From: Jatrophihabitans sp.
Lineage (GTDB): Bacteria; Actinomycetota; Actinomycetes; Mycobacteriales; Jatrophihabitantaceae
Length of the DNA: 64,000 bases
Reading direction: 5' to 3'
Assembly: GCA_036399055.1 (NCBI GenBank)
Contig: DASWNX010000030.1
Span: 186,001-250,000, forward strand
Part shown: positions 1-9,912 of the stretch, piece after piece
Layout: every line of letters begins with the position of its first letter
Numbering within the stretch: position 1 is the first letter of the stretch
Made by a program: the position numbers and the translations under genes
The notes under the pieces: model-generated
The model's database searches: none
Told to the model about the DNA's origin: nothing
What the model saw: only the letters and a program-made list of their open reading frames with translations

Positions 1-1973
1 TGACCAACCGGCTGGCTGATGCCACAAGCCCATATCTCGCTCAACACGCCGGCAACCCGGTCGACTGGTGGCCCTGGTGCGAGGAGGCCTTCGCCGAAGC
101 TCGCCGCCGCAACGTCCCGGTGCTGCTGAGCGTCGGCTACGCCGCGTGCCATTGGTGCCATGTGATGGCGCACGAGTCCTTCGAGGACGCCGAGGTGGCG
201 GGGGCGCTCAACGAGCGGTTCGTGTCGATCAAGGTCGACCGCGAGGAGCGGCCGGACATCGATGCCATCTACATGGCCGCCACGGCGGCGATGACCGGGC
301 ACGGCGGCTGGCCGATGACCTGCCTGCTGACCCCGTCCGGCGAGCCGTTCTTCTGCGGGACCTACTTCCCCAAGGAGGGCTTCCTGCGGCTGCTGGACGC
401 GGTCACCGAGGCCTGGACCGAGCGGCAGGACGAGGTGCTGGCGACCAGCGGCCGGATCGTGCAGGCGCTGCAGACGGCGCTGGTGTCCGGCGCTCCGCAG
501 ACCTTGGGGCCGGCGGAGCTGGATCAGGCCGCGTCCCGGCTGGCCCAGCACTATGACCACGCCAACGGCGGGTACGGCTCGGCGCCGAAGTTCCCGCCGT
601 CGATGGTCCTGGAGTTCCTGCTACGCCATCACGCCCGCACCGGCGAGGCGCAGTCGCTGGAGCAGGTCACGGGCACCTGCGAGGCGATGGCGCGCGGGGG
701 CATCTATGACCAGCTGGCCGGCGGCTTCGCCCGCTACTCCGTCGACGCCGAATGGATCGTGCCGCACTTTGAGAAGATGCTGTACGACAACGCCCAGCTG
801 CTGCGGGTCTACCTGCACCTGTGGCGAGCCACCCGGTCACCGCTGGCTGAGCGGGTCGTCCATGAGACCGCGCAGTTCCTGCTGCGCGACCTGCGCACCT
901 CCGAGGGCGCCTTCGCCTCGGCGCTGGACGCCGACACCGAGGGCGTCGAGGGCCTGACCTACGCCTGGACGCCCGAGCAGCTGACCGAGGTGCTCGGTGA
1001 GGCCGACGGCGCGGCCGCTGCCAGCCTGCTCGGCGTCACCGCTCAGGGCACCTTCGAGTTGGGTAGTTCGACGCTGCGGCTGCGGGCTGATCCGCGCGAC
1101 CGCGCCTGGTGGTCCGGAATCCGCGCCCGGCTGCTGGCAGCTCGCGATCAGCGCCCGCAACCGGCCCGCGACGACAAGGCGATCACCGCCTGGAACGGCC
1201 TGGCCATCGCCGCGCTGGCCGAGGCAGGGGTGTTGCTGGAACAGCCTGCCTACCTGGGCGCGGCCCAGGAGTGCGCGGATTTCCTGCTGCGACGCCACCT
1301 GGTCGAGGGCCGGTTGCACCGATCGTCGAGGGACGGTGTGATCAGCGCCGCGATGGGAGTCGCTGAGGACTACGGCGACCTGGCCGAGGGGCTGCTGGCC
1401 CTGCATCAGGCAACCGCCGATCCTCGCTGGCTGGAGTCGGCCGGGGAGTTGCTGGAAGTGGCGCTGACCCGGTTCGTTGACGCAGAAGGCGGGTTCTACG
1501 ACACCGCCGACGACGCCGAGGCGCTGTTCAGCCGGCCCCGGGACGCCTCTGACAACGCCTCGCCGTCCGGCCAGTCGGCATTGGCCGGCGCCCTGCTCAG
1601 CTACGCCGCCCTCACCGGTTCGACCCGGCACCGGGAGGCCGCCGAGACTGCGCTGGCCGCTGCCGGTGAGCTGGCGGTGCGCGAGCCCCGGTTCGCAGGC
1701 TGGAGTCTGGCAGTGGCTGAGGCGGCTTGCGCCGGGCCGTCGCAGGTGGCGATCGTGGGATCGGGCCCAGTCGCCCACGGCCTGCTGACGGCCGCCCGCA
1801 ACAGCACCTCGCCGGGGCTGGTGCTGGCCTTCGGCAAGCCCGACGCGCCGGGCCTGCCGCTGCTGGCCAACCGCCCGCTGGTCGCCGGCGAGCCGGCTGC
1901 CTACGTGTGCCGTGGCTTCGTGTGCGACCGTCCGGTCACCACCGTGGCAGAGCTGCTGGCGGCACTGGAATGA
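1..1973 (+). CDS. Thioredoxin-domain protein of the YyaL/DUF255 family
   Basis: The product is about 657 residues. The window opens on the last two bases of the presumed start codon (TG, then ACC AAC), so only one base of the gene is missing. An N-terminal thioredoxin-like DUF255 domain carries a CHWC redox motif at about residues 50-53. It is followed by GHGGWPM and a long helical part resembling the (alpha/alpha)6 glycosidase-type barrel. This is the usual length and order for bacterial homologues of human SPATA20. The substrate is unknown in the family; a redox or sugar-epimerase-like role is only inferred. It is probably cytoplasmic, as no signal peptide is visible. Confidence 0.93.
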   Translation, partial: TNRLADATSPYLAQHAGNPVDWWPWCEEAFAEARRRNVPVLLSVGYAACHWCHVMAHESFEDAEVAGALNERFVSIKVDREERPDIDAIYMAATAAMTGHGGWPMTCLLTPSGEPFFCGTYFPKEGFLRLLDAVTEAWTERQDEVLATSGRIVQALQTALVSGAPQTLGPAELDQAASRLAQHYDHANGGYGSAPKFPPSMVLEFLLRHHARTGEAQSLEQVTGTCEAMARGGIYDQLAGGFARYSVDAEWIVPHFEKMLYDNAQLLRVYLHLWRATRSPLAERVVHETAQFLLRDLRTSEGAFASALDADTEGVEGLTYAWTPEQLTEVLGEADGAAAASLLGVTAQGTFELGSSTLRLRADPRDRAWWSGIRARLLAARDQRPQPARDDKAITAWNGLAIAALAEAGVLLEQPAYLGAAQECADFLLRRHLVEGRLHRSSRDGVISAAMGVAEDYGDLAEGLLALHQATADPRWLESAGELLEVALTRFVDAEGGFYDTADDAEALFSRPRDASDNASPSGQSALAGALLSYAALTGSTRHREAAETALAAAGELAVREPRFAGWSLAVAEAACAGPSQVAIVGSGPVAHGLLTAARNSTSPGLVLAFGKPDAPGLPLLANRPLVAGEPAAYVCRGFVCDRPVTTVAELLAALE

Positions 1974-1991
1974 GCAGTCCGGTCCAGCGCC

Positions 1992-1997
1992 TAACCT
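1992..1997 (+). promoter_or_regulatory. -10 element (TAACCT) of a leaderless promoter
   Basis: TAACCT ends six bases before ATG 2004. The predicted transcription start falls on the start codon. Confidence 0.5.
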
Positions 1998-2003
1998 GAA
2001 CCC

Positions 2004-2330
2004 ATGATGAGAAACCAGCCGCCCGGTTTTCGGTGGCTGGTAGGCGGCTTCGCCCTGGCCGCCACGGTGGCCTTCGGGTTTCAGTACCGCTCGACCGACG
2101 AGCCGACCGATCTGATCCTCGGCGTGCTGTGCCTGGTCGTCGCCGGCTACTGGTTGATCTTCGACCGGGAGCCGGCTGCCGATGACTCCGGCGGCGATGA
2201 CTCCGGCGGCGATGAGGTGGCCGACGATTATCTGGCTGACGATCACGCGGTCGGTGACCACTTATCAGTGGATGGGAAATCGGTGGTGGATCAGCGTCCC
2301 GATCACCATGGCCCGGAGATCAGCCGCTAG
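2004..2330 (+). CDS. Small two-helix membrane protein with acidic tail
   Basis: The product is 108 residues. Two hydrophobic segments (about residues 9-24 and 34-51) are joined by a short charged loop. An Asp-rich tail follows, with the DDSGG unit repeated twice. The start is the double ATG at 2004, preceded by a TAACCT -10 hexamer and no ribosome-binding site, which suggests leaderless translation. I do not recognise the family. It is expected to sit in the cytoplasmic membrane. Confidence 0.72.
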   Translation: MMRNQPPGFRWLVGGFALAATVAFGFQYRSTDEPTDLILGVLCLVVAGYWLIFDREPAADDSGGDDSGGDEVADDYLADDHAVGDHLSVDGKSVVDQRPDHHGPEISR

Positions 2331-2390
2331 CCGCTCACCCGGGTGTTGGAGAGAAGGCGCTCCCATCTCGAGAAAGGGCCCCACATACAA

Positions 2391-2438
2391 AGGTGCTCCG
2401 CAGATGCCGGAGTCCCGTCCGGCACCTGCGGAGCATCC
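2391..2438 (+). terminator. Large imperfect hairpin downstream of the small membrane gene
   Basis: Two 21-base arms (2391-2411 and 2418-2438) are complementary at all but three positions and close over a 6-base loop. There is no T-tract. It could be a terminator or a structured leader. The gene-free stretch 2331-2797 otherwise holds only the tandem repeats listed next and an AT-richer tail. Confidence 0.5.
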
Positions 2439-2462
2439 CAAGCCCCCGTGCTACTGCGTTCT

Positions 2463-2565
2463 TGCTGGTACTGCGTCCCCTGCTGGTACTGCCTTTACTG
2501 CGTCCCCTGCTGGTACTGCCTTTACTGCGTCCCCCTGCTGGTACTGCGTCCCCTGCTGGTACTGC
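2463..2565 (+). repeat. Intergenic tandem array, core TGCTGGTACTGC, five copies
   Basis: Perfect copies of the 12-base core start at 2463, 2481, 2508, 2536 and 2554, spaced 18, 27, 28 and 18 bases. They are separated by GTCCCC or a longer CTTTACTGCGTCCCC spacer. A degenerate CGTGCTTT repeat follows up to about 2600. The array is probably non-coding: all frames give low-complexity peptide. Confidence 0.85.
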
Positions 2566-2783
2566 TTCCCCCGTGCTTTCGTGCTTTCGTGCTTCCCCCG
2601 TGCGTTAAGTATGGACATCTCACGAAAACCACACAAGACGCAATCTAGTCATTAGTCGATTACAGAACGTGGTCGGAATTCTGACTGGCACATGCTCCGC
2701 ACCTGGGAACGGGCGTGCGAGGCGGAGGCGGGCCGCAGTCTGAAGCGCGCGCGAGTTGGTGACCCATGCCGCATGTACAGGGC

Positions 2784-2789
2784 TAGGCT
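2784..2789 (+). promoter_or_regulatory. -10 element (TAGGCT) of a leaderless promoter
   Basis: TAGGCT ends eight bases before GTG 2798. This supports that internal GTG as the true start of the prenyltransferase. Confidence 0.5.
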
Positions 2790-2797
2790 TCCAAGTC

Positions 2798-3562
2798 GTG
2801 AATGTCCGTGGCGGCCTCTACTCGATCTACGAGCGACGGCTGCTGAAAGCGCTGGCCGGACGTCCGGTTCCTCGCCACGTGGCGGTGATGCTCGACGGCA
2901 ACCGGCGCTGGGCTCGGGCCGCCGGGCTCGAGGACAACGCCGGCCACGTGGTGGGCGCCAGCCACATCGACAACCTGCTGACCTGGTGCGCCGAGGCCGG
3001 GGTCAAGCACGTCACGCTGTGGCTGCTGTCCACCGACAACCTGCACCGCGACCCGGCCGAGGTCGGCCCGCTGCTGCGCATCATCGCCAACGTCGCCGAC
3101 GAGTTGGCCGCCGCCGACCAGCCCTGGCAGCTCAACGTCGTGGGCGCTCTGGACACCCTGCCGGCCAGCACCGCGCAGGCGCTCAAGACCGCCGCCGAAC
3201 GCTCGGCCGGCAAGACCGGCATGATGGTCAACCTGGCAGTCGGCTACGGCGGCCGGCGCGAGATCGCCGACGCGGTCCGCTCGCTGCTGCACTCCCAGGC
3301 GCAGGCCGGCACCTCCATCGAGGAGTTGGCCGAGATCATCGACGTCGAGCACATCGCCGAGCACCTCTACACCAAGGGCCAGCCCGACCCCGACCTGGTG
3401 ATCAGGACCTCGGGGGAGCAGCGGCTGTCCGGATTCCTGCTGTGGCAGTCGGCGCATTCTGAGTTCTACTTCTGCGACGCCCTCTGGCCCGACTTCCGCA
3501 AGACCGACTTCCTTCGCGCGCTGCGCGACTTCTCCGAACGGCAGCGCCGCTTCGGCAATTGA
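2798..3562 (+). CDS. uppS: Isoprenyl transferase (short-chain cis-prenyltransferase type)
   Basis: The product is 254 residues, a normal family length. It condenses isopentenyl diphosphate in cis onto an allylic diphosphate for polyprenyl carrier lipids. The catalytic motif VMLDGNRRWA (Asp about 33) and the C-terminal block RTSGEQRLSGFLLWQS are intact. Overall wording resembles the mycobacterial Rv1086 Z,E-farnesyl diphosphate synthase more than the long-chain Rv2361c type, so a short-chain product is inferred. The frame stays open upstream to 2756, but GTG 2798 has a leaderless-type -10 and leaves only the conserved N-terminus. The stop codon lies inside a 23-bp tandem duplication. Confidence 0.92.
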   Translation: MNVRGGLYSIYERRLLKALAGRPVPRHVAVMLDGNRRWARAAGLEDNAGHVVGASHIDNLLTWCAEAGVKHVTLWLLSTDNLHRDPAEVGPLLRIIANVADELAAADQPWQLNVVGALDTLPASTAQALKTAAERSAGKTGMMVNLAVGYGGRREIADAVRSLLHSQAQAGTSIEELAEIIDVEHIAEHLYTKGQPDPDLVIRTSGEQRLSGFLLWQSAHSEFYFCDALWPDFRKTDFLRALRDFSERQRRFGN

Positions 3563-3597
3563 GGCAGCGCCGCCTCGGCAATTGAGGCAGCGCCGCC
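3552..3597 (+). repeat. 23-bp perfect tandem duplication over the uppS stop codon
   Basis: Two adjacent identical copies, 3552-3574 and 3575-3597, each contain the last codons and TGA of uppS. The rest of the gap to 3868 holds a CCCCC/GGGGG hairpin around 3755-3779 with a TATCAT hexamer in its loop. That hexamer is a possible -10 for the downstream phoH-like gene. Confidence 0.9.
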
Positions 3598-3868
3598 CCC
3601 CATGCTCAGCTGGCCAACCCGAAGCCCAGCTAGCTACGGCGTGGCGCGAGGCCCGGGGCCAGTGGCGGCCGTAGCGTCCGCAGCAGGTGTTCGGCCCTTC
3701 GGGCCGGCGCCCGGGAGGTCCCTTGAAGGTGGTGAAAAGCCAGCGGGGGGCCGGCATCACCCCCGTATCATGGGGGATGACCGGAACCCTCGTCAGCGGC
3801 AGGCGCTGGTGCCACGCCTGTCCACGGTGTCGCGTTCGTTACGACGCCGCAGCGCCCAGGAGCCCCAT

Positions 3869-5221
3869 GTGACCCACGCTCGCGCCACCACCGCCACCGG
3901 GCCGGCCGGCCCCGCCGTCAAGACCTTCGTCCTGGACACCTCGGTGCTGCTGTCGGATCCCGGAGCGCTGGCCCGCTTCGCCGAGCACGAGGTCGTCCTG
4001 CCGCTGGTGGTGATCGGCGAGCTCGAGGGCAAGCGCCACCATCCGGAGCTGGGCTGGTTCGCCCGTGAGACGCTGCGCGCCCTGGACGACCTACGGATCA
4101 AGCACGGCCGACTCGATGCCCCGGTGCCCGTCGGCGAGGACGGCGGCACCCTGCACGTCGAGCTGAACCACTCCGACCTGGGCCTGCTACCGGCCGGATT
4201 CCGGGTGGAGAGCAACGACTCGCGGATCCTGGCAGTGGCGTTGAACCTGGCCAAGGAGGGCCGCGACGTCGTGCTGGTGTCCAAGGACATGCCGTTGCGG
4301 GTCAAGGCCGCCGCCGTGGGGTTGCCGGCCGATGAGTACCGGGTGCATCCGGGTGTGGACTCGGGCTGGACCGGAATGGCCGAGATCGAGGTGTCCACTG
4401 CCGTCATCGACTCGCTCTACAGCGCCGACCCGGTCGACGCGGCTGAGAATGACGAGCTGCTGCGGGTCGCCGAGCTGCCCTGCCACACCGGCCTGGTGCT
4501 GCACTCGGCGCGGGGCTCGGCGCTGGCCCGGGTCACCGCTGACAAGCAGCTGAAGCTGGTGCGCGGTGACCGGGAGGCCTTCGGGCTGCGGGGCCGCTCG
4601 GCCGAGCAGCGGATCGCGCTGGACCTGCTGCTCGACCCCGAGATCGGCATCGTGTCCCTCGGTGGCCGGGCCGGCACCGGCAAGTCGGCGCTGGCGCTGT
4701 GCGCGGGGCTGGACGCGGTGATGGAGCGGCGGGCGCACAAGAAGGTGGTCGTGTTCCGGCCGCTGTACGCCGTCGGCGGCCAGGATCTGGGCTACCTGCC
4801 AGGCAGCGAGAACGAGAAGATGGCGCCGTGGGCGCAGGCGGTGTTCGACACCCTGGGCGCGCTGGTCAGCAAGGACGTCCTGGAAGAGGTGCTGGACCGC
4901 GCCATGATCGAGGTGCTGCCGTTGACCCACATCCGCGGCCGTTCCCTGCACGACTCCTTCGTGATCGTCGACGAGGCGCAGTCGCTGGAGCGCAACGTGC
5001 TGCTGACGGTGCTGTCGCGGATCGGGCAGGGCTCGCGGGTGGTGCTCACCCACGACGTCGCGCAGCGGGACAACCTGCGGGTCGGCCGGCACGACGGGGT
5101 GGCGGCGGTGATCGAGGCGCTGCGCGGGCACCCGCTGTTCGCCCACGTCACGCTGACCCGGTCCGAGCGCTCGCCGATCGCCGCGCTGGTAACCGAGCTG
5201 CTGGAGGACGTCAGCCTCTAG
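3869..5221 (+). CDS. PIN domain-PhoH family ATPase
   Basis: The product is 450 residues. An N-terminal PIN (RNase-like) domain begins FVLDTSVLL, with Asp23 as first acidic metal ligand. A C-terminal PhoH P-loop ATPase has Walker A GRAGTGKS (about 266-273) and Walker B VIVDEAQ (about 366). This PhoH2-type architecture is known in mycobacteria as an RNA helicase/RNase, so a role in RNA turnover is inferred. GTG 3869 is chosen because the frame upstream codes no conserved sequence and overlaps a hairpin-rich leader. Confidence 0.92.
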   Translation: MTHARATTATGPAGPAVKTFVLDTSVLLSDPGALARFAEHEVVLPLVVIGELEGKRHHPELGWFARETLRALDDLRIKHGRLDAPVPVGEDGGTLHVELNHSDLGLLPAGFRVESNDSRILAVALNLAKEGRDVVLVSKDMPLRVKAAAVGLPADEYRVHPGVDSGWTGMAEIEVSTAVIDSLYSADPVDAAENDELLRVAELPCHTGLVLHSARGSALARVTADKQLKLVRGDREAFGLRGRSAEQRIALDLLLDPEIGIVSLGGRAGTGKSALALCAGLDAVMERRAHKKVVVFRPLYAVGGQDLGYLPGSENEKMAPWAQAVFDTLGALVSKDVLEEVLDRAMIEVLPLTHIRGRSLHDSFVIVDEAQSLERNVLLTVLSRIGQGSRVVLTHDVAQRDNLRVGRHDGVAAVIEALRGHPLFAHVTLTRSERSPIAALVTELLEDVSL

Positions 5222-5248
5222 GTCTCAGCCGCTGTGCGGACGGGCCAC

Positions 5249-5827
5249 TCAGCCTGGCGGTCGGGTCCGTTCGACGAGGTCTTCCAGCGCGGGCAGGCCG
5301 TCGATCGACTGCGCGTTCTTGGTCTCGGGATAGGCCCGGTAGGGCACGGGGCCTTTCTTCTCCTGGCGCAGATCCAGCACCGTGCGGTCGGCGACGAAGT
5401 CCATCCGGGGCACCGCGTAACCGCAGGAGTCGCTGACCCGGTCCAGCTCCACCATCACGATGGCGCGTTGGGCGACCACCCGCTGCTTGGGAAAGGCCGT
5501 CCGCAGCGACTGGAATTCCTCATCCTGGGTCAGCACGATCCGGCCCTTGCCGTAGAGGCGGACGATGGTGGGCCGGCCGTCGAAGGCAGCGAACATCAGC
5601 GTGATCCGGCCGTTCTCACGCAGGTGGGCGATGGTCTCTGAGCCCGAGCCGTAGTAATCCAGGTAGCCGACCCGACGCCGGTCGAAGACGGCGAAGGTGC
5701 CGGCCATGCCCTTGGGTGAGACGTTGACGTGCCCGTCGCCGCCCAAGGGCGCGGTGCCCACGAAGAAGACCGGCTGGCTCGTCAGCCACTGCGCCAGCCG
5801 GTCATCGATGCCGTCGTAGACGTGCAT
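5249..5827 (-). CDS. Pyridoxamine 5'-phosphate oxidase-family flavoprotein
   Basis: The product is 192 residues. The split beta-barrel pattern of the PPOX/FMN-binding superfamily is visible: HVNVSPKG near residue 34, then GSGSETIAHLRENGRITLMF. Such proteins bind FMN or F420; which one is used, and the substrate, cannot be told. AGGAG sits five bases before ATG 5827. It converges with the PIN-PhoH gene across a 27-bp gap. Confidence 0.85.
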   Translation of the reverse strand: MHVYDGIDDRLAQWLTSQPVFFVGTAPLGGDGHVNVSPKGMAGTFAVFDRRRVGYLDYYGSGSETIAHLRENGRITLMFAAFDGRPTIVRLYGKGRIVLTQDEEFQSLRTAFPKQRVVAQRAIVMVELDRVSDSCGYAVPRMDFVADRTVLDLRQEKKGPVPYRAYPETKNAQSIDGLPALEDLVERTRPPG

Positions 5828-5853
5828 GCGGGCTCCTGCCTGACCGCTGCGGA

Positions 5854-7326
5854 CTAGCCGGCGGGGCGGGTCATCGACAGCACGTCGAGCACCTCGTCGA
5901 GCTTGTCCTCGGTGATCGCCCCCGACTCGACATGACCACGCTCGATCACGACCTGGCGAATGGTCTTGCGCTCGGCGAGGGACTGCTTGGCGATCTTGGC
6001 CGCCTCGTCGTAGCCGACGTAGTGGTTGAGCGGCGTGACGATGGAGGGGGAGGACTCGGCGTACTCACGGCAGCGCTCGACGTTGGCCTCGATGCCGGCC
6101 ACGCACTTGTCGGCGAACACCGTGCTGACGTTGGCGATCAGCCGGATCGACTCGAGCACGTTGCGTGCCATCACCGGCAGCATCACGTTCAGCTCGAAGT
6201 TGCCCGACGCGCCTGCGAAGGCCACCGCCGCGTCGTTGCCGATGACCTGGGCCGCGACCTGGCAGACCGCCTCGCACAGCACCGGGTTGACCTTGCCGGG
6301 CATGATCGAGGAGCCGGGCTGCAGGTCGGGCAGGAACAGCTCGGTGAGCCCGGTCCGGGGGCCCGAGCCCATCCACCGGATGTCGTTGCTGACCTTGTTC
6401 AGGCTGACCGCGATGGTGCGCAGCGCGCCGGACAGCTCGACCAACCCGTCCCGCGCGCCCTGGGCCTCGAAGTGGTCGCGCGCCTCGGTCAGCGGCAAGC
6501 CGGTCTCGGCGGCGATCAGGGCGATGACCTCGGCGGCGAAACCGGCGGGGGCGTTGATGCCGGTGCCCACCGCGGTGCCGCCCAACGGCAGCTCGGCGAC
6601 GCGGGGCAGGCACGCCCGCGACCGCTCGATGCCGTAGCGGACCTGCGCGGCGTAACCGGCGAACTCCTGGCCCAGCGTCACCGGGGTGGCGTCCATCAGG
6701 TGGGTCCGGCCGGACTTGACCACGGTGGCGAACTCGGCGGCCTTGGCCTCGAGCGCGGCAGCGAGGTGCTCCAGCGCCGGGATCAGGTCCCCGACCACGC
6801 CCTTGGTCGCGGCGACGTGGATCGCGGAGGGGAACTGGTCGTTGGAGGACAGCGGGTCGTTGACGTCGTCATTGGGGTGCACGCTCGCGCCCTGACCGAG
6901 CTTCTCAGCGGCCAGCGAGGCCAGCACCTCGTTGGCGTTCATGTTCGAGGAGGTGCCGGACCCGGTCTGAAAGACGTCGATCGGGAACTCGGCGTCCCAG
7001 TCGCCCCGGGCCACCTCGGCGGCGGCAGCGGCGATGGCCTCGGCCTTGGCCGGGTCAAGCAGGCCTCGGGTGGCTCGCACCCGGGCGCCGGCCCCCTTGA
7101 TCAACGCCAGCCCGGCGATCAGCTCACGCTCGATCGGCTGGCCTGAGATCGGGAAGTTCTGCACCGCCCGCTGGGTCTGGGCGCGCCACCTGGCCTGGGC
7201 CGGCACCCGGACCTCGCCCATCGAGTCCTTCTCGATCCGGTAGGAGTCCTGGGATTGCGGTGGCGGGTTCGCGGTGGCGGCGGCCGCGGGCTGCGGGCTC
7301 GATTTCGGGTTGGGCTGCTCGGACAT
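5854..7326 (-). CDS. fumC: Class II fumarate hydratase
   Basis: The product is 490 residues. It interconverts fumarate and L-malate in the TCA cycle as a cytoplasmic homotetramer without an iron-sulfur cluster. [13 protein letters not shown], the HPNDDVN segment and the family signature [11 protein letters not shown] (with the catalytic-loop Ser) are all present. The conserved core starts at [11 protein letters not shown]. Before it lies a 28-residue Pro/Ala/Gln-rich extension, so a later start is possible, but GGGGAG precedes ATG 7326. It is followed by the PPOX-family gene after 26 bp, probably as one transcript. Confidence 0.95.
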   Translation of the reverse strand: MSEQPNPKSSPQPAAAATANPPPQSQDSYRIEKDSMGEVRVPAQARWRAQTQRAVQNFPISGQPIERELIAGLALIKGAGARVRATRGLLDPAKAEAIAAAAAEVARGDWDAEFPIDVFQTGSGTSSNMNANEVLASLAAEKLGQGASVHPNDDVNDPLSSNDQFPSAIHVAATKGVVGDLIPALEHLAAALEAKAAEFATVVKSGRTHLMDATPVTLGQEFAGYAAQVRYGIERSRACLPRVAELPLGGTAVGTGINAPAGFAAEVIALIAAETGLPLTEARDHFEAQGARDGLVELSGALRTIAVSLNKVSNDIRWMGSGPRTGLTELFLPDLQPGSSIMPGKVNPVLCEAVCQVAAQVIGNDAAVAFAGASGNFELNVMLPVMARNVLESIRLIANVSTVFADKCVAGIEANVERCREYAESSPSIVTPLNHYVGYDEAAKIAKQSLAERKTIRQVVIERGHVESGAITEDKLDEVLDVLSMTRPAG

Positions 7327-7447
7327 CTTCGGCGATGCTCCCCTGCGGTGTGGGCGTCACTGCGGTGACAGCTTCTCTTGCGCAGAGCCTATCCAGCCGG
7401 GCCGACAGCAAGCCGGTGGCTGTGGCAGGACTAACCCTCTTCGGCGG

Positions 7448-7960
7448 TCACGGACCGGCCGGAGGCTGACCCCAGCCCTGCTGCGCCGGCGGCTGACCGG
7501 CCGGCTGGGCCTGGCCGGGTCCTGCCTGGCCGGGTCCTGCCTGGCCGGGTCCTGCCTGACCCGGGCCCCCCGGCTGACCGGGGGCGTTGCCGCCCGGCTG
7601 CCCGTAGCCCAGCTGCAAGGCGGTCTGCTTGGCGGCCTCGGTCACCGGAACCGCCACCACGGCAGTCGCGTAGGCGCAGATCTCACTCCAGTTGCCACCG
7701 AGCTCGGTGGTGTCAAAGCGCATCGCGACCAGGGCGTTGCCGCCGCGAGCCTGCGCTTCGGCGAAGAGCCGGGTCATCGCCTCGTTGCGGCTCTGCAGCA
7801 CGTTGCGGGTCATGCCCTGCAACTCCCCGCCCACCAGGGACTTGAAGCCGGCGCCCATCTGGGAGAAGGCGTTGCGCGAGCGCACGGTCACCCCGAACAC
7901 CTCGCCGCAGACGCGCTGGATCTCCCAGCCGGGAATGTCGTTCATGGTGACGCAGAGCAT
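7448..7960 (-). CDS. YbjQ/UPF0145-like heavy-metal-binding-fold protein with repeat tail
   Basis: The product is 170 residues. The first ~105 match the YbjQ family: GEVFGVTVRSRNAF, then ARGGNALVAMRFDTTELG. The remainder is Gln/Gly/Pro-rich disorder with PGQAG units encoded by a perfect 15-bp array. YbjQ proteins form small pentameric beta-barrels of unknown role. GAAGGA lies five bases before ATG 7960. Confidence 0.85.
   Translation of the reverse strand: MLCVTMNDIPGWEIQRVCGEVFGVTVRSRNAFSQMGAGFKSLVGGELQGMTRNVLQSRNEAMTRLFAEAQARGGNALVAMRFDTTELGGNWSEICAYATAVVAVPVTEAAKQTALQLGYGQPGGNAPGQPGGPGQAGPGQAGPGQAGPGQAQPAGQPPAQQGWGQPPAGP
7511..7555 (-). repeat. 15-bp in-frame array, three perfect copies, in the YbjQ-like gene
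   Basis: Copies lie at 7511-7525, 7526-7540 and 7541-7555, with degenerate units on both sides. They encode the repeating PGQAG of the disordered tail. Confidence 0.92.
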
Positions 7961-8009
7961 GATTCCTTCTTTCTGTGAGCCGCTGGACGCCGAAAGAGGG
8001 GTGGGCGGC

Positions 8010-9128
8010 TTAGTTGCGGTCGAAGTCCACCGAGGCGTAGGCGCGGAGCTTGGACAGCTGGTGCAGCGACTCCACCACCCGGATGGTGCCGGACTTCGAG
8101 CGCATCACGATCGACGAGGTGGCCACCGCGCCGCGGTCATAGCGCACCCCGGCCACCAGATCGCCGTCGGTGATGCCGGTGGCGCAGAAGAAGACGTCCT
8201 CGCCGGCCACCAGGTCGGTGGTGGTGAGCACCCGGGACAGGTCATGGCCGGCGTCCTGGGCCTTCTCGCGCTCCTCAGGGCTCTGCGGCCAGAGCCGGCC
8301 CTGGATCGCGCCGCCCATGCAGCTGATCGCGGCAGCGGCGATGATGCCCTCGGGGGTGCCGCCGATGCCCAGCAGCAGGTCCACGCCGGTGCCCGCCCGG
8401 GCCGCCATGATGGCGCCGGCCACGTCGCCGTCGGTGATGAACTTGATCCGGGCGCCGGCGGCCCGCACGGCTGCCACCAGGTCCGCGTGCCGGGGCCGGT
8501 CCAGGATCACCACCGTGACGTCCTCGGGCTTGCCGCCCTTGGCCTTGGCGACCCGGGCGATGTTCACCTCCACCGGCGCGGTGATGTCGATGACGTCAGC
8601 GGCCTCGGGGCCGGTGGCGATCTTCTCCATGTAGAACACCGCGGACGGGTCGAACATCGAGCCGCGCTCGGCCACCGCGATCACCGCGATCGCGTTCGGC
8701 ATCCCCTTGGCCATCAGGGTCGTCCCATCGATCGGGTCGACCGCCACGTCGCACTCCGGGCCGGCGCCGTTGCCCACCCGCTCGCCGTTGTAGAGCATCG
8801 GGGCCTGGTCCTTCTCACCCTCGCCGATGACGACCACGCCGTCCATCGAGACGGTGCCGATCAGGGTGCGCATCGCGTCGACGGCCGCGCCGTCCCCACC
8901 GTTCTTGTCCCCGCGCCCGACCCAGCGAGCCGCGGCCATCGCGGCGGCCTCGGTGACCCGGACCAACTCCAGCGCGAGGTTGCGGTCCGGCGCCTGGCGG
9001 CTGACGGCCAGTTCGGGCGGGACCATGCCGGCAGAGTCGGGCCTGGACTCAGACGATGCGGGCTCGGACGGTGCGGGGGCAGTCATTCGGCTGGCCTTTC
9101 TCGACGTCCGCGGCAGCGGTGGGCTCAC
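8010..9128 (-). CDS. glpX: Class II fructose-1,6-bisphosphatase
   Basis: The product is up to 372 residues. It removes the 1-phosphate of fructose 1,6-bisphosphate in gluconeogenesis. Metal-site motifs DPIDGTT and [10 protein letters not shown], and GIGGTPEG, are intact. Two starts are credible. GTG 9128 lies eight bases after a TAAGGT -10 hexamer (leaderless). ATG 9086 has AGAAAGG upstream and would trim 14 residues. It is divergent from a DUF4245 gene, a common actinobacterial pairing. Confidence 0.94.
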   Translation of the reverse strand: MSPPLPRTSRKASRMTAPAPSEPASSESRPDSAGMVPPELAVSRQAPDRNLALELVRVTEAAAMAAARWVGRGDKNGGDGAAVDAMRTLIGTVSMDGVVVIGEGEKDQAPMLYNGERVGNGAGPECDVAVDPIDGTTLMAKGMPNAIAVIAVAERGSMFDPSAVFYMEKIATGPEAADVIDITAPVEVNIARVAKAKGGKPEDVTVVILDRPRHADLVAAVRAAGARIKFITDGDVAGAIMAARAGTGVDLLLGIGGTPEGIIAAAAISCMGGAIQGRLWPQSPEEREKAQDAGHDLSRVLTTTDLVAGEDVFFCATGITDGDLVAGVRYDRGAVATSSIVMRSKSGTIRVVESLHQLSKLRAYASVDFDRN

Positions 9129-9136
9129 TGATGCAG

Positions 9137-9142
9137 ACCTTA
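9137..9142 (-). promoter_or_regulatory. -10 element (TAAGGT) for glpX
   Basis: On the minus strand TAAGGT ends eight bases before GTG 9128. It would give either a leaderless GTG start or a ~40-nt leader to ATG 9086. Confidence 0.45.
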
Positions 9143-9276
9143 GTACCCGGCATCGGATGCCCGCCCCATCTGAGACGGCGGCGCGGCTCGGCTCGACAGG
9201 CGCCCACCCGGCCCGGGCGGGGTGAGGTGGGCGACCCGGTTGGCGCCCCGATCAGAGCACCGGTGACCATGGAGGG

Positions 9277-9816
9277 GTGACCCGCCCGCTGAACTCGGCC
9301 GAACGGCAACGACTGCGCACCACGGCCAACCTCTGGCGGGCGCTGATCCCGCTGCTGGTGATCGCCGGCCTGCTGGTGGTGGTCAACTGGCCGCAGGAGC
9401 AGGGCTCGGACGGGGTGCGCGTCATCGACCCCGCGCCGGCGATCGCGGCGGCTCGGCAGCAGACGGGCGCGCAGGTGCTGGCGCCCAGCGGGCTGGGCGA
9501 GCGCTGGCGACCGACGTCGACAGAGTTGACGCCGGCCGGCCCGGCCAAGCCCGCGAGCTTTCGGATCGGCTATGTCAGCCCGGCCGGCCGGTACGCCGAG
9601 CTGTTCCAGAGCGCCGACGCCCCCGACGCGGTGGCTGCTCACTACGGACCGCTGACCGCTGACGGCGCGAGCACCATCGAGGGCGCCAGCTGGCAGCAGT
9701 ACCGGACCGCCAACGGACGGCGAGTGCTGCGGCACACCTTCGGCAAGGTGACCGTGATCGTCACGGGCAGCGCCGAGCAGCCGGAACTGGCCGAGTTGGC
9801 CGGCTCGCTGCGCTGA
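9277..9816 (+). CDS. DUF4245 membrane-anchored protein
   Basis: The product is 179 residues. One transmembrane helix (about 21-40, LWRALIPLLVIAGLLVVVN) is followed by an extracytoplasmic domain. Sequence and position, divergent from glpX, match DUF4245, an actinobacterial family without assigned function. The start is GTG directly behind GGAGGG. Confidence 0.86.
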   Translation: MTRPLNSAERQRLRTTANLWRALIPLLVIAGLLVVVNWPQEQGSDGVRVIDPAPAIAAARQQTGAQVLAPSGLGERWRPTSTELTPAGPAKPASFRIGYVSPAGRYAELFQSADAPDAVAAHYGPLTADGASTIEGASWQQYRTANGRRVLRHTFGKVTVIVTGSAEQPELAELAGSLR

Positions 9817-9850
9817 CCCGGCGCGTCAGCCGTGGGGATGAGACCCTGCC

Positions 9851-9900
9851 GGCCGGTCGCGCGTCACACCCTGCTGGCCGGTCGCGCGTCACACCCTGCT
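9851..9900 (+). repeat. 25-bp perfect tandem duplication between DUF4245 gene and xseB
   Basis: Two identical copies, 9851-9875 and 9876-9900, fill most of the gap between the convergent stop codons. A partial third copy begins at 9901. Confidence 0.92.
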
Positions 9901-9912
9901 GGCAGGCAGGGA

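Noticed and set aside
837..2261. Long open frame (474 codons) on the minus strand under the YyaL-like gene
   Set aside because: It is a GC-bias shadow: the plus strand codes a clear DUF255 protein with CHWC, and the minus translation is compositionally biased with no motifs.
2463..2565. Repeat array as a CRISPR or coding repeat
   Set aside because: Spacers are themselves repeated GTCCCC/CTTTACTGC text, and the translations are Tyr/Cys/Trp-rich low-complexity peptides without a start context.
5932..7146. 404-codon plus-strand frame opposite fumC
   Set aside because: Arg/Gly/His/Asp-rich shadow of the fumarase gene; fumC signatures are on the minus strand.
9268..9279. ATG 9268 as start of the DUF4245 gene
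   Set aside because: Out of frame with the conserved protein; GTG 9277 is in frame.
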